Positions 9,189 to 17,396 of a stretch of DNA of 64,000 nucleotides are shown piece by piece (position 1 is the first letter of the stretch; the number at the start of each line of letters is the position of its first letter). The stretch is from Brevibacillus brevis. GTDB taxonomy: Bacteria > Bacillota > Bacilli > Brevibacillales > Brevibacillaceae. The notes beneath the pieces were generated by a model that saw nothing but the letters and a program-made list of their open reading frames with translations, was not told the origin of the DNA and ran no database searches. The stretch spans positions 5,659,501-5,723,500 of the forward strand of contig NZ_CP134050.1 of NCBI RefSeq assembly GCF_031583145.1, given 5' to 3'. Made by a program: the position numbers and the translations under genes.

Positions 9189-10388
9189 TCACTTACTTTG
9201 TAGTTTAGCTACAATCATTTTTGCGCGTTGTGCGGCTGGAAGAAGTTGAGGATGATAAATAGAGCCCTGATCCAATATTGCTGCAGCTTTCGTAATTTCA
9301 GAGCGGGAAATATACAACTTACTTAGCTCTGGATAAAATGCAAAAACTTGAGGGTAAGCTTCTGCCCCCATCTCATATACTGCAATTCCTTGTTCAATCT
9401 TCCCCTGGGCAAGAAATATTTCCCCTAATTTAAAAATCGCTTTGTAACTCCCCGTTCCGTGATCCGACCAATACTTTATCGTGTCTCCTAACATCAGAGC
9501 ATGCTCAAACATTTCAATGGCCTGATCATAATCGGACTGACTTTGTAAAAGAAGTCCTTTGATGTACCAAATGTCCGTGTAATCAGGATATAGTGTAATA
9601 GCCTCCTGGCATATATTGTGCCCTTCAATAATTTGACTTTCTTCTAAATAACAAACAGCCAAGTTCCTAAGTAGCCTCGAAAAATAAGCGTTGCTTCGGT
9701 TTGATAGTTCGTAGCTTCTCTGAAAACAATTCAGTGCTTTCCTTTTATCGCTGTCAACAAGATACTCCATCCCCATGTTGAACCAATGAAATCCATCATT
9801 CGGATTTTCTTTTAACTCTTTTTCTAGTAAAGCAACGTTTCTCTCGAATTTACTTTTTCTATTTCTGACCTCTTCAAGGTAGCCATGATGAATGATTTCG
9901 GCCTCTATTTGCTTGATCTTGACTTCTCTTCCTTCGAAGAGAACTTGCTCATGAATTTTTCCTTGAAATCGATTTTCCGGGAGATTTCTAAATATCCTCA
10001 TCACATTTAGCCTTGAAACGTCTGACGGGTTGTCTTCACTTCCTAATAAATTTAACAGTTTTAAGACATAGATGTCTGAGTCGTATGGATGAATCAATTC
10101 ACCTAGATGCTTTTGGTCAGGCGTCTTTAATTCCTCATCAGCATCTATAAAGAAAATCCAATCTCCAGTTGCTTTGTCGAGGGAGTAATTTCTTGCCGCA
10201 CTAAAATCATTTATCCAATTAAATTTGTAGACATTGACCTCAAATGCTTTCATAATTTCGAGGGTCCGATCAGTAGAACCTGTGTCTACAACAATAATTT
10301 CATCAACTTTCCCTTGAAGGCTGGACAAACATCTTTCGATACATTCTTCCTCATTTTTAACAATTAAGCATGCTGATATCTTGTCCAT
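9189..10388 (-). CDS. GT2 glycosyltransferase with TPR repeats (3)
   Basis: About 399 residues: MDKISACLIVKNEEECIERC, VDTGSTDRT and FIDADEELK mark the GT-A family 2 catalytic domain, and residues 190-395 are TPR repeats. The frame is open to 10451, but that extension runs across the hag terminator; the ATG at 10388 follows AGAGGGG and is the likely start. It is the first glycosyltransferase downstream of hag, and its acceptor is most plausibly flagellin. Low-level readthrough from hag could supply expression; no own promoter is evident. Confidence 0.8.
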   Translation of the reverse strand: MDKISACLIVKNEEECIERCLSSLQGKVDEIIVVDTGSTDRTLEIMKAFEVNVYKFNWINDFSAARNYSLDKATGDWIFFIDADEELKTPDQKHLGELIHPYDSDIYVLKLLNLLGSEDNPSDVSRLNVMRIFRNLPENRFQGKIHEQVLFEGREVKIKQIEAEIIHHGYLEEVRNRKSKFERNVALLEKELKENPNDGFHWFNMGMEYLVDSDKRKALNCFQRSYELSNRSNAYFSRLLRNLAVCYLEESQIIEGHNICQEAITLYPDYTDIWYIKGLLLQSQSDYDQAIEMFEHALMLGDTIKYWSDHGTGSYKAIFKLGEIFLAQGKIEQGIAVYEMGAEAYPQVFAFYPELSKLYISRSEITKAAAILDQGSIYHPQLLPAAQRAKMIVAKLQSK

Positions 10389-10429
10389 TTTACCCCTCTT
10401 TTCTAATCCGGCATGTAACCTAAAATGAC

Positions 10430-10462
10430 AAAAGAGACCTTTGTCAACCAAAGGTCTCTTTT
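10430..10462 (-). terminator. Intrinsic terminator of hag
   Basis: A 14-bp stem AAAAGAGACCTTTG / CAAAGGTCTCTTTT with a 5-base loop lies 14 bases after the hag stop; on minus it ends in a short T-run. Confidence 0.85.
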
Positions 10463-10475
10463 CTTGACTACAAAA

Positions 10476-11294
10476 TTAGCGGAGCAACTGAAGAACACCT
10501 TGAGGAACTTGGTTTGCTTGAGCAAGCATCGCTTGGGAAGCTTGAACCAAAATGTTATTTTTGGTGTAAGCCATTTGTTCTTTCGCCATATCTACGTCAC
10601 GAATACGGGACTCAGCAGCGGTCAGGTTCTCAGAAGTAATGTTCAGGTTGTTAATGGTGTTTTCCAGACGGTTTTGGTTAGCCCCGAGGTAAGAGCGAGC
10701 CGCAGATACGCTGTCAATCAATTTCACAACGTCAGTCAATGCACTGCGAGCACCAGCTTGGGTAGACATATCGATTGCTTGGATAGAAGCAGCGATAGCG
10801 GAAATGCTGAAGGATGCTCCCGTAAGATCGAGTTTTTGAGAAGCCTCTTGGCCAACTTGCAGGGAGATAGTAGTGTTGCTACCATCCAACAGATTGATTC
10901 CGTTGAATTTCGTGTTGTTTTTGATGTTATCTACTTCATCAGCCAGTGTATTCACTTCATCTTGAACACGAGTCAAATCAGTTGTATTGTAGGTTCCGTT
11001 AGCCGCTTGAGTAGCCAATTCTTTAATGCGAACCAGCATATCGTTTACAGTTTGCAAGGAACCTTCAGCTGTTTGGACCAAGGAAATACCATCTTGAGAG
11101 TTACGCGCTGCCTGATCCAAACCACGGATTTGTGCTCTCATTTTTTCGGAAATGGAGAGACCAGCAGCATCATCAGCTGCACGGTTGATACGGTAACCAG
11201 AGGACAGCTTCTCAATGTTTTTAGACAGGTTGCCAGTGTTTACACCCATTTGACGGTGCGTGTTTTGAGCAGAAATATTGTGGTTAATAATCAT
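10476..11294 (-). CDS. hag: Flagellin Hag
   Basis: A 272-residue flagellin. The N-terminal D0/D1 region has IINHNISAQNT and LSSGYRINRAADDAAGLSIS, and the C-terminal region has ESRIRDVDMAKE and ending LLR. The variable surface domain is very small, as in B. subtilis Hag. It polymerises into the filament after export by the flagellar type III apparatus. The start ATG follows AAGGAGGAA. Upstream lie a sigma-D promoter and a 5' leader with two CsrA-type sites. csrA and fliW are the next two genes upstream on the same strand. Confidence 0.97.
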   Translation of the reverse strand: MIINHNISAQNTHRQMGVNTGNLSKNIEKLSSGYRINRAADDAAGLSISEKMRAQIRGLDQAARNSQDGISLVQTAEGSLQTVNDMLVRIKELATQAANGTYNTTDLTRVQDEVNTLADEVDNIKNNTKFNGINLLDGSNTTISLQVGQEASQKLDLTGASFSISAIAASIQAIDMSTQAGARSALTDVVKLIDSVSAARSYLGANQNRLENTINNLNITSENLTAAESRIRDVDMAKEQMAYTKNNILVQASQAMLAQANQVPQGVLQLLR

Positions 11295-11301
11295 CTAGTA
11301 T

Positions 11302-11336
11302 TCCTCCTTGATTAGATCGGCCACGTCCATGTGGCT
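11302..11336 (-). promoter_or_regulatory. CsrA-binding leader of hag mRNA
   Basis: On minus, a hairpin GGCCACATGGACGTGGC-like stem (about 11319-11336) shows GGA in its loop and matches the CsrA consensus ACARGGAUGU at 8 of 10 positions. A second GGA-containing site, TCAAGGAGGAA (11300-11310), overlaps the Shine-Dalgarno. B. subtilis hag has the same two-site arrangement (BS1/BS2), where CsrA blocks ribosome access until FliW sequesters it. Confidence 0.65.
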
Positions 11337-11401
11337 ACGAATTAATTGGCTTGGGATTGAGAAACAATCGCGCGCTTGCGTCTCTTACCCTTACACTATT
11401 T

Positions 11402-11429
11402 TTATCGGAGTTACTATTCTATTTGTTTA
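11402..11429 (-). promoter_or_regulatory. SigD promoter of hag
   Basis: On minus: TAAA, 16 bases, TCCGATAA, matching sigma-D except the first base of the -10. It lies about 108 bases before the ATG, leaving room for the CsrA-responsive leader. Confidence 0.75.
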
Positions 11430-11479
11430 GTCCTTTTTCTCTAAAAATGGAGTTTTCTTATCAAAATGTGACAAAAAGA

Positions 11480-11512
11480 AACCTTCCGCTCATTTTACTT
11501 TGTCGGAAGGTG
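11480..11512 (-). terminator. Intrinsic terminator of the csrA transcript
   Basis: Stem ACCTTCCG / CGGAAGGT followed on minus by TTTCTTTTTG. The csrA stop codon lies in the loop, so the coding region runs into the hairpin. Confidence 0.75.
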
Positions 11513-11735
11513 TTTCATTCATTAGTTTTTTCATCTCTACCCAGTCAAGCTTCGATTGCGAAGCTACCTCATTCTCTTCCTTAATCGCCAGATAAATTTC
11601 TTTCCTGTGCACTTCAACATTACGGGGAGCCTCTATCCCAATGCGTACCTGGTCTCCCTCAACAGAGATAATTTTTATTTCAATTGTGTCGTTGATCATG
11701 ATCGATTCATTTTTTTTTCGAGAGAGTACTAACAC
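11490..11735 (-). CDS. csrA: Carbon storage regulator CsrA
   Basis: An 81-residue CsrA with the N-terminal [13 protein letters not shown] strand, the RNA-contacting [19 protein letters not shown] segment and a C-terminal helix. It is a dimeric mRNA-binding repressor; in Bacilli the principal target is hag. It lies directly downstream of fliW (11 bases between them) and upstream of hag, the same order as in B. subtilis, which supports FliW-CsrA partner switching. A terminator overlapping the stop separates it from hag. Confidence 0.97.
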   Translation of the reverse strand: MLVLSRKKNESIMINDTIEIKIISVEGDQVRIGIEAPRNVEVHRKEIYLAIKEENEVASQSKLDWVEMKKLMNETPSDKVK

Positions 11736-11746
11736 ATGAACATCCC

Positions 11747-12163
11747 CTATCCTTTGGCCGCGGCTTGTTTCGCAAACAACGGTTGACGGATTGAATAGAT
11801 TTCCTCTTGAAGGATTACTTGCTTACTCATGCGGTTCGACAGATTTATGACGATTGGCGCTTTTAAATTTACGGTTACCTGGTCACTTTCTCTTATCGTC
11901 ACAATGTTAAATACGGCAACCGATGTTTCCTCATCGATTCTCAGTGCATTTTTAATGGATGGGGAAAGATTGAATTGATAATCCGGAAAAAAAGAAAAAG
12001 GGTTTATTACCCAAAAACTTACATTACTGTCTTCAACAGATTGTAGTACATAAAATGGACTATCTTCTTCTTGTATAAGCTGAAAAAACTGCAGTTGAGA
12101 AAACCCCGGGATTCCGTCTTCAAAAAACAGTTTGCCCAATTCTATTTGTTGACTTGCATTCAT
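11747..12163 (-). CDS. fliW: Flagellar assembly factor FliW
   Basis: A 138-residue FliW with [20 protein letters not shown] near the N-terminus, [13 protein letters not shown] and the [12 protein letters not shown] strand typical of the family. FliW binds CsrA and relieves its block on hag translation, and is titrated away by cytoplasmic flagellin. It follows yviE by 13 bases and precedes csrA, so regulator and antagonist are co-transcribed. Confidence 0.95.
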   Translation of the reverse strand: MNASQQIELGKLFFEDGIPGFSQLQFFQLIQEEDSPFYVLQSVEDSNVSFWVINPFSFFPDYQFNLSPSIKNALRIDEETSVAVFNIVTIRESDQVTVNLKAPIVINLSNRMSKQVILQEEIYSIRQPLFAKQAAAKG

Positions 12164-12176
12164 GTTTTCCCCTCAC

Positions 12177-12755
12177 TTACATCATTCGATCAAAATAGCC
12201 GCCTACTACTTCAATCTTTAAGCTGTTGTATTGTAACATATACGGTTCGACTTTACCTGGGGTATAAGTATGTTCCGGCGCTTTTGTCACGGGATCCATC
12301 CTCATTCCATTTCGCTTTACATCAATTATTGCAGGTTTCAGCTGGATATTGACATCAACACCGTCATCGTTGGACGGAGAAGGTGGGGTATAGCTTCCTT
12401 CCAAAACTCGCATTCCCTTTTCTCTACCAATCTCGGCAATCGCATTTTCTTTCGTATAAATTTTCATGAGGCGGTCGCCTTCCTGGCACTTGTCGGATAT
12501 GGCTTGCAACCATTGCTCTTGAGCGTAAGCCACATTTTTATCGCTAAATTGCATGGAAGTCATAATCCCAATATTGGCTCTGGCTTTACTAGAGTCAATA
12601 GTAAGCTCCGTTTTTGCCTGCTCGATACGCAGATCCGCTGGCACCTGACGCAGATTCAACTCTGCATGTGGCTGCTTTATCTCTTGTACTGGCTTTTGGA
12701 TTTTCAATCCCAACCTTGCAAATGTGCTTTCCATTCGAAGCTGTGGAATCTGCAT
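12177..12755 (-). CDS. yviE: YviE-type flagellar-cluster protein (DUF6470)
   Basis: A 192-residue protein starting MQIPQLRMESTFARLGLKIQKP, with the pattern of the YviE/DUF6470 family always found between flgL and fliW in Bacilli. The middle contains ARANIGI and the conserved IGREKGMRV segment. There is no signal peptide or membrane helix. No biochemical function is established. Conserved position in the flagellar operon is the only guide to its role. Confidence 0.85.
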   Translation of the reverse strand: MQIPQLRMESTFARLGLKIQKPVQEIKQPHAELNLRQVPADLRIEQAKTELTIDSSKARANIGIMTSMQFSDKNVAYAQEQWLQAISDKCQEGDRLMKIYTKENAIAEIGREKGMRVLEGSYTPPSPSNDDGVDVNIQLKPAIIDVKRNGMRMDPVTKAPEHTYTPGKVEPYMLQYNSLKIEVVGGYFDRMM

Positions 12756-12776
12756 CAGGCACCCTCCTTATCATCG

Positions 12777-13679
12777 TTATCTGAGAAAATCAAGCAATGT
12801 GGGCTGGATAATACGTGCACCCGCGCCTAGAGCCGCATTGTGTACGCTCTCCTGCTCTTTTAAATTGGTCATAACTTTAGCCATATCTGCATCTTCATTC
12901 TTTGACATCAGATCTGAGATACTGACCTCTTGTGTATCCAAACGATCCGCTATCAGTTCAACACGATTTACGCTTGCCCCTAACGCTGACCGTTGGGCAA
13001 GCAATTGGTTATATTGTTGGTCGATTTGTATCTGGAACTGTGTTGCCGTCCGACCACTGTTCAATTCATTCAGGATGTTATCAATTACCTTAAACATATT
13101 GTTATTGTTATCTGGATAGTTAAAGATATTTTGAGCATTTACGTTTGAAGTCACAAAGATCCCTTGGCTCACCTCTAAATTAATGGGTGAACTGTTTGTA
13201 CTAACAAAGTCACCCTTCCCGTTATTGGCAGTAGGGTCGTATGGAGCCTTATTGGTATCAGTACCGGAAAAAATATACTTTCCATTAACCTGTTGATTTG
13301 CCAACGTTCCCAAATGATTTTTTAACTCTTGGATTTCTGATCCCATTGTTTTCAAGTCTTGAGCGGAAACTGCACCGTCTCCAGAGTAAACCAACAATTC
13401 CTTAATACGTTTTATCACATTCCCGACTTCATCCATCGTGCTATCCGTCATATCCATCCAAGACTGCGCTTCATCCACATTTCGCTTATATTGATCATTC
13501 TCCATCAAGGAAGAACGGTAAAACATCCCCCGAGCTGCCACAACCGGATCGTCGGAGGGCTTGCTGATTTTTTTCCCCGACGACAGCTGCTGCTGCAGGT
13601 TGTCCATATTGCCCATCGATTTATGCAAATTGCGAAGCATATTGTTGTTCAGCATGTTTTGGGTTACGCGTACTGACAC
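12777..13679 (-). CDS. flgL: Flagellar hook-filament junction protein FlgL (HAP3)
   Basis: A 300-residue FlgL with MSVRVTQNMLNNNMLRNLHKSM at the N-terminus, LSSGKKISKPSDDPVVAARGM (the flagellin-like D0/D1 motif) and a C-terminal helix ending QPTLLDFLR. FlgL joins FlgK to the filament. The start is GTG at 13679 with GGAGGGAT upstream. Order flgN-flgK-flgL-yviE on one strand indicates a single operon. Confidence 0.95.
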   Translation of the reverse strand: MSVRVTQNMLNNNMLRNLHKSMGNMDNLQQQLSSGKKISKPSDDPVVAARGMFYRSSLMENDQYKRNVDEAQSWMDMTDSTMDEVGNVIKRIKELLVYSGDGAVSAQDLKTMGSEIQELKNHLGTLANQQVNGKYIFSGTDTNKAPYDPTANNGKGDFVSTNSSPINLEVSQGIFVTSNVNAQNIFNYPDNNNNMFKVIDNILNELNSGRTATQFQIQIDQQYNQLLAQRSALGASVNRVELIADRLDTQEVSISDLMSKNEDADMAKVMTNLKEQESVHNAALGAGARIIQPTLLDFLR

Positions 13680-13694
13680 GACCTATCCCTCCTA

Positions 13695-15173
13695 TTAGAG
13701 GCCAACACGGCCCATGCCGTTGATGACTTTGTCCAAGATTTCGTCCATGCTTGTCATGACGCGGGCGGATGCGCTGTACGCATGCTGGTATTTCACCATT
13801 TCCGCCATCTCGTCATCGATGGATACGCCGGAGACCGACTGGCGCTGGTTGTCTACGGTACCGACCAGCATTTCCGCATTCGCCTGGTTGCGTGTCGCTT
13901 CCTGGGCATCGACGCCCAATTGGCTAATGGTGTAGCGGTAGTAGTTGTCGAGCGTAGAACTCTCGGCCAGGTCGTTTGGCCCTGTACCTGCTGCGATTAC
14001 CTTGAATTTGATCGAGGCAATGGCAAGTGCAGCTTCGTTGTTCCCGACAGGAGTGGAGCCGGCTTCCGGCTTCGCGGCAGCGATGGCGTCCAAGCTCTTC
14101 AGGATTTCCGGATTGATGGCAATCGTAGCTGCTCCTTTCGGGTAGCCTCCGTTGGCTGTCTGCGTGCTGGAATCTACGAAGAAAGGCAAGCCTTGAGCCG
14201 TGCCGTTGTTGATGTCCGCCAGGCTGACGCCGGTACGATGCACATCGTTGATTTCCTTGGTCAGGTTGACAGCCAAAACGTCCAGCCGTTTCAACATGTT
14301 CGGCAAAATTTGGTCGCGCGATTCCAAGGTTCCGGCCATGTATCCTGTGGTCGGGGTAAATGCTGCTCCGCCCAATGTGAGCTCGCTCAAGCCCGTTGTC
14401 GGGTTTTGCTGGGTGGCAAAAGGCTGGGAGGTCATGCCGTTTACGAAATCCCGGCCTTCGATAGTGACGTTGACCATGCCGTTCGTCGATTGCGTCGCTT
14501 TGATGTCGACCAGCTTGGAGAGCTTGTCCAGCAGAACATCCCGTTGATCGTACAAGTCATTCGGCTGATAGCCGTGCGGAACGATATTGGCGATCTGGTT
14601 GTTCAAGCTGGCGATCTGTTGTCCCAGTGAATTGATCTCCAGCGCCTTGACGTTGACGACGTTGTCCAGGTCGCTCTGCACTTCCTGCAAATGCTTGTAA
14701 GTGGTATTGAAGGTATCGGCGACAGCCTTGCTGCGTTCCCTTACAACCGCACGAGCGGAAGTGTCCGTCGGGTCCTTCGCCAAGTCCTGCCATGCCTGCC
14801 ACATCTGGTCCATGACCTTTTGCAGGCCGGTATCGGAAGGCTCGTTCATAATGCCCTCCATTTTCTCCAACGTCTCCAGGCGAGCATCCCAGTAGCCTTG
14901 ACGCTTGTACTCGTTGCGGTATTGAATATCGAGAAACTCTTCGCGCAAGCGCTGAATGCTGTCAGCCTGTACCCCTGTACCGAGCAAGCCTGGCTCGACA
15001 CTCGTATACATCCCCACGTATGGCAAACCGGTCGTCGTCTCCATGTTCACACGCTGGCGGCTATACCCCTCTGTATTTGCATTGGAAATGTTGTGCCCTG
15101 TCGTATTGAGAGCGGACTGTTGCGCAAACAGTCCGCGTTTGCTTACTTCAATGCCATGAAAGGTAGAACGCAT
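13695..15173 (-). CDS. flgK: Flagellar hook-associated protein FlgK (HAP1)
   Basis: A 492-residue FlgK. The N-terminus has FHGIEVSKRGLFAQQSALNT and the rod/hook signature GHNISNANTEGYSRQRV; the C-terminus has SGVSIDDEMAEMVKYQHAYSA followed by DEILDKVINGMG. It forms the first junction zone between hook and filament. flgN, its export chaperone, lies 12 bases upstream. GC content is higher here than in the glycosyltransferase region. Confidence 0.96.
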   Translation of the reverse strand: MRSTFHGIEVSKRGLFAQQSALNTTGHNISNANTEGYSRQRVNMETTTGLPYVGMYTSVEPGLLGTGVQADSIQRLREEFLDIQYRNEYKRQGYWDARLETLEKMEGIMNEPSDTGLQKVMDQMWQAWQDLAKDPTDTSARAVVRERSKAVADTFNTTYKHLQEVQSDLDNVVNVKALEINSLGQQIASLNNQIANIVPHGYQPNDLYDQRDVLLDKLSKLVDIKATQSTNGMVNVTIEGRDFVNGMTSQPFATQQNPTTGLSELTLGGAAFTPTTGYMAGTLESRDQILPNMLKRLDVLAVNLTKEINDVHRTGVSLADINNGTAQGLPFFVDSSTQTANGGYPKGAATIAINPEILKSLDAIAAAKPEAGSTPVGNNEAALAIASIKFKVIAAGTGPNDLAESSTLDNYYRYTISQLGVDAQEATRNQANAEMLVGTVDNQRQSVSGVSIDDEMAEMVKYQHAYSASARVMTSMDEILDKVINGMGRVGL

Positions 15174-15185
15174 GTCTACACCTCT

Positions 15186-15686
15186 TTACGCTTTTTTATT
15201 GAAAAAAGTCCGACTTGCCTGACGATACCCTTCCGAGGTCGGGTTGCCGTAAATGAACTCGTCCTCGGGCGTATCGGTGATCAGGTCGAGCGTCATGTTG
15301 ACAAAAGAAAGGGATTGCCTAAGCAACTGCTGATTCAGCTCGTTTGCATCTCGCAGTTCGAAAACAATCCGGCTTAGTTCATTTCGGAGGGCAGTCAGCC
15401 TTCTCTTCTCTTCCGCACTGATCGTCAACTTGATCAATTCTGCCAGTGTGCCATCCTGCAGGGTGAAGCCTTTTTCGGCTGTCAGCTCTCTCACTACACT
15501 CAGACGGGCTGTCTCCGCTGCCGTGATGCCCTTCACCAGCTTTTGCTCCTGGCGGGTAATCGCCACCAGCTCATCGACGTTGCCTTTGATCAGCACGTCT
15601 TTCTTTTGCACAGCCAAGGTGTAGAGGGCTTTGTGGAGCTGGATCAAGTTGTCGAGCAGTTCGTAGAGCATCTCCATTTTCGTCAT
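15186..15686 (-). CDS. flgN: Flagellar export chaperone FlgN
   Basis: A 166-residue, nearly all-helical protein of the FlgN/YvyG family: MLYELLDNLIQLHKALYTLA and VAITRQEQKLVKGI are typical. FlgN chaperones FlgK and FlgL. It sits between flgM and flgK, exactly its place in B. subtilis. Confidence 0.9.
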   Translation of the reverse strand: MTKMEMLYELLDNLIQLHKALYTLAVQKKDVLIKGNVDELVAITRQEQKLVKGITAAETARLSVVRELTAEKGFTLQDGTLAELIKLTISAEEKRRLTALRNELSRIVFELRDANELNQQLLRQSLSFVNMTLDLITDTPEDEFIYGNPTSEGYRQASRTFFNKKA

Positions 15687-15717
15687 GTTTCTCCCTCGTC
15701 TTCCCTAGAGAGCTTGT

Positions 15718-15993
15718 TTACCGGTTTTTCCAAAAAGACAGGAATTTCTCCGCGATCTTTTCGCTAGGTACCCGGTAGGTCCCTTCCTCTACCTGCTTTT
15801 TCAGCAGATCCACTTTCTCCCGTCGCTGCGGGGAATCCGGATCTTCCACTTGCTTCAGCATTTCCATTGCCTCCGGGGAGATGTTGACCTCGTCTTTTCC
15901 CATCGCAATCTTTCCTGCCTTGCCTACCTGGGCATTGCCCGTCTTGTTGTAAGCATTCATCATTCCGATTCGATTGGGTTCATGAATCCGCAT
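15718..15993 (-). CDS. flgM: Anti-sigma-D factor FlgM
   Basis: A 91-residue FlgM with KDEVNISPEAMEML, then RREKVDLLKKQVEEGTYRV and EKIAEKFLSFW, the sigma-binding helices of the family. FlgM holds sigma-D (FliA) inactive until hook completion. A sigma-D-like promoter overlaps the terminator of the upstream yvyF operon (16041-16095), so FlgM can be made under its own target sigma factor. Confidence 0.93.
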   Translation of the reverse strand: MRIHEPNRIGMMNAYNKTGNAQVGKAGKIAMGKDEVNISPEAMEMLKQVEDPDSPQRREKVDLLKKQVEEGTYRVPSEKIAEKFLSFWKNR

Positions 15994-16040
15994 GTGAAAA
16001 CCATCCTCTCAAGCCACCGGATGTGAGTATTGTCTGTAAC

Positions 16041-16074
16041 AAAAACCGATGATACTTCTTAGTAGTATCATCGG
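16041..16074 (-). terminator. Terminator after yvyF, overlapping a flgM promoter
   Basis: Perfect 11-bp stem CCGATGATACT / AGTATCATCGG with TTTTT on minus. Its 5' arm is also the -10 region of the proposed flgM sigma-D promoter. Confidence 0.85.
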
Positions 16075-16095
16075 CAATTTTCAAATCCGGGATTA
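16068..16095 (-). promoter_or_regulatory. Putative SigD promoter of flgM
   Basis: On minus: TAAT, 16 bases, GCCGATGA; the spacing equals that of the flaG and hag promoters here. Transcription would start inside the terminator loop, so these transcripts would lack the 5' arm and not terminate. Confidence 0.5.
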
Positions 16096-16111
16096 GGTTT
16101 TTTCGGGAAAA

Positions 16112-16540
16112 CTATTCGTCAACATTTTCCTTTCTTCGATAAACTGCGGCAGCCATGTCGACCCCGCCGTCCTGTTTGAGCCGCTCTTCGACTTCGAGCT
16201 GCTGCGTAATCTCGTGCTTGAGTCCTTTGATGCACGATTCGCACAGATTTCCCGTCCGGATGATGAAGCCGCAGCTCTCGCACGGATACCCGAGATTCGG
16301 GTTCCCGGCCACCGAAATGCGTCCTTCTTTGATAAACTTCGTGATTTGCTTGATGCTGACACCCGTCGCTTCGCTCACCTGATGAATGTTGGATCCGCGA
16401 TTTTCCCGTTTACGCAAATAACGCGCGCAACGCTCATATTCTTGTTCCACTTCCTGATAGCACTTCTGACAGATGTCGCGAACGGCTTGTACAAAAAGTG
16501 CATCACAACGTGAACAGTTTGCCAGTTTGCCCAAAGACAT
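16112..16540 (-). CDS. yvyF: YvyF-type flagellar operon protein
   Basis: A 142-residue protein of the YvyF family. Three CxxC pairs (CSRCDALF, CQKCYQE, CESCGFI plus CESCIKG) suggest zinc binding, and ISHQ-type helix HQVSEATGVSIKQITKFIKEG (residues 53-73) is a MerR-like helix-turn-helix. It may be a DNA-binding regulator, but none has been shown. It lies between comFC and flgM as in B. subtilis. Confidence 0.88.
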   Translation of the reverse strand: MSLGKLANCSRCDALFVQAVRDICQKCYQEVEQEYERCARYLRKRENRGSNIHQVSEATGVSIKQITKFIKEGRISVAGNPNLGYPCESCGFIIRTGNLCESCIKGLKHEITQQLEVEERLKQDGGVDMAAAVYRRKENVDE

Positions 16541-16625
16541 AATGACACCCCTTTAGTCTCCCTACATATTCCAACCGTACCTAGCTCGTTATGTTGTCCA
16601 TGATAACCCAATTTTTTCTACCTGA

Positions 16626-17396
16626 CTACCGATAGATCGTCAAGGAATAGATGCTGCCCCGCGTCCCTGCATGTTCCCTGATCGTATGTGCGCAAGAGCG
16701 CAAAGTCGATCCCGTCGTATAAATATCATCCAGCAATAGGACTCGGTACCAGCCCGAGGCGTTTCCCTTCAGGCTCTCGCCCGCCCAGGAAAAGGCGTCC
16801 GCCATGCTGCTCTCACGGGCGGATCGTCCAGCCTGCTTGCTCAGCTTCTCCGTCATTTTCGTCCGGAGCAGCAACGAGCGAACAGGAACCCCAATCCGGT
16901 CGCCCAGACGCCGAGCGAGCAGATCTACCTGATTGAATCCTCTCTCCCGCAAACGCTGCTGGTGCAATGGCACCGCCTGTATGCAGTCAAACCGTATCCC
17001 TTTGTAGTGACGGTGGACAGCTATCGTCAAAAGCTGGGCGTAAAAGGAAGCCAGTCGTTCTTCCCCGCGATATTTGTACGTGCCAAGCAGATCTTTTCCC
17101 CATTCATTATATCGGAGCAAACTGCGGTTGCTTTGAAGCGTTTCCGCCGGTATTTTTTGACAATCCGGACACAACTCACCTGTCTTGCCGTCCCGTCCGC
17201 ACTGCGGGCAAATCGTATCCCCGATTAGCGGCAGCTTTTCCAGACAAGCTGTGCACAAAGGAAGGGCTTCAACAGATCGGTACATGACGGGGTAGCAGGC
17301 TGCGGTGGCTAGACGATGCGCCAGGCCTCGTACGATAGCCTCCCGCATGCGCGAGGCTGCTCGGCCGCCGCATCCGACGCATGAATCTACTCTCAT
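16626..17396 (-). CDS. comFC: ComFC phosphoribosyltransferase-like competence protein
   Basis: A 256-residue ComF protein. Cysteine clusters CVGCGG and CTACLEKL...CPQCGR...CPDC indicate zinc binding in the N-terminal half. The PRPP-loop VLLLDDIYTTGSTL near residues 216-229 marks the phosphoribosyltransferase fold. ComFC helps incoming single-stranded DNA during natural transformation with the ComFA helicase. The start overlaps the comFA stop by 4 bases (17393-17396), so translation is coupled. The comFB gene found between them in B. subtilis is absent. Confidence 0.93.
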   Translation of the reverse strand: MRVDSCVGCGGRAASRMREAIVRGLAHRLATAACYPVMYRSVEALPLCTACLEKLPLIGDTICPQCGRDGKTGELCPDCQKIPAETLQSNRSLLRYNEWGKDLLGTYKYRGEERLASFYAQLLTIAVHRHYKGIRFDCIQAVPLHQQRLRERGFNQVDLLARRLGDRIGVPVRSLLLRTKMTEKLSKQAGRSARESSMADAFSWAGESLKGNASGWYRVLLLDDIYTTGSTLRSCAHTIREHAGTRGSIYSLTIYR

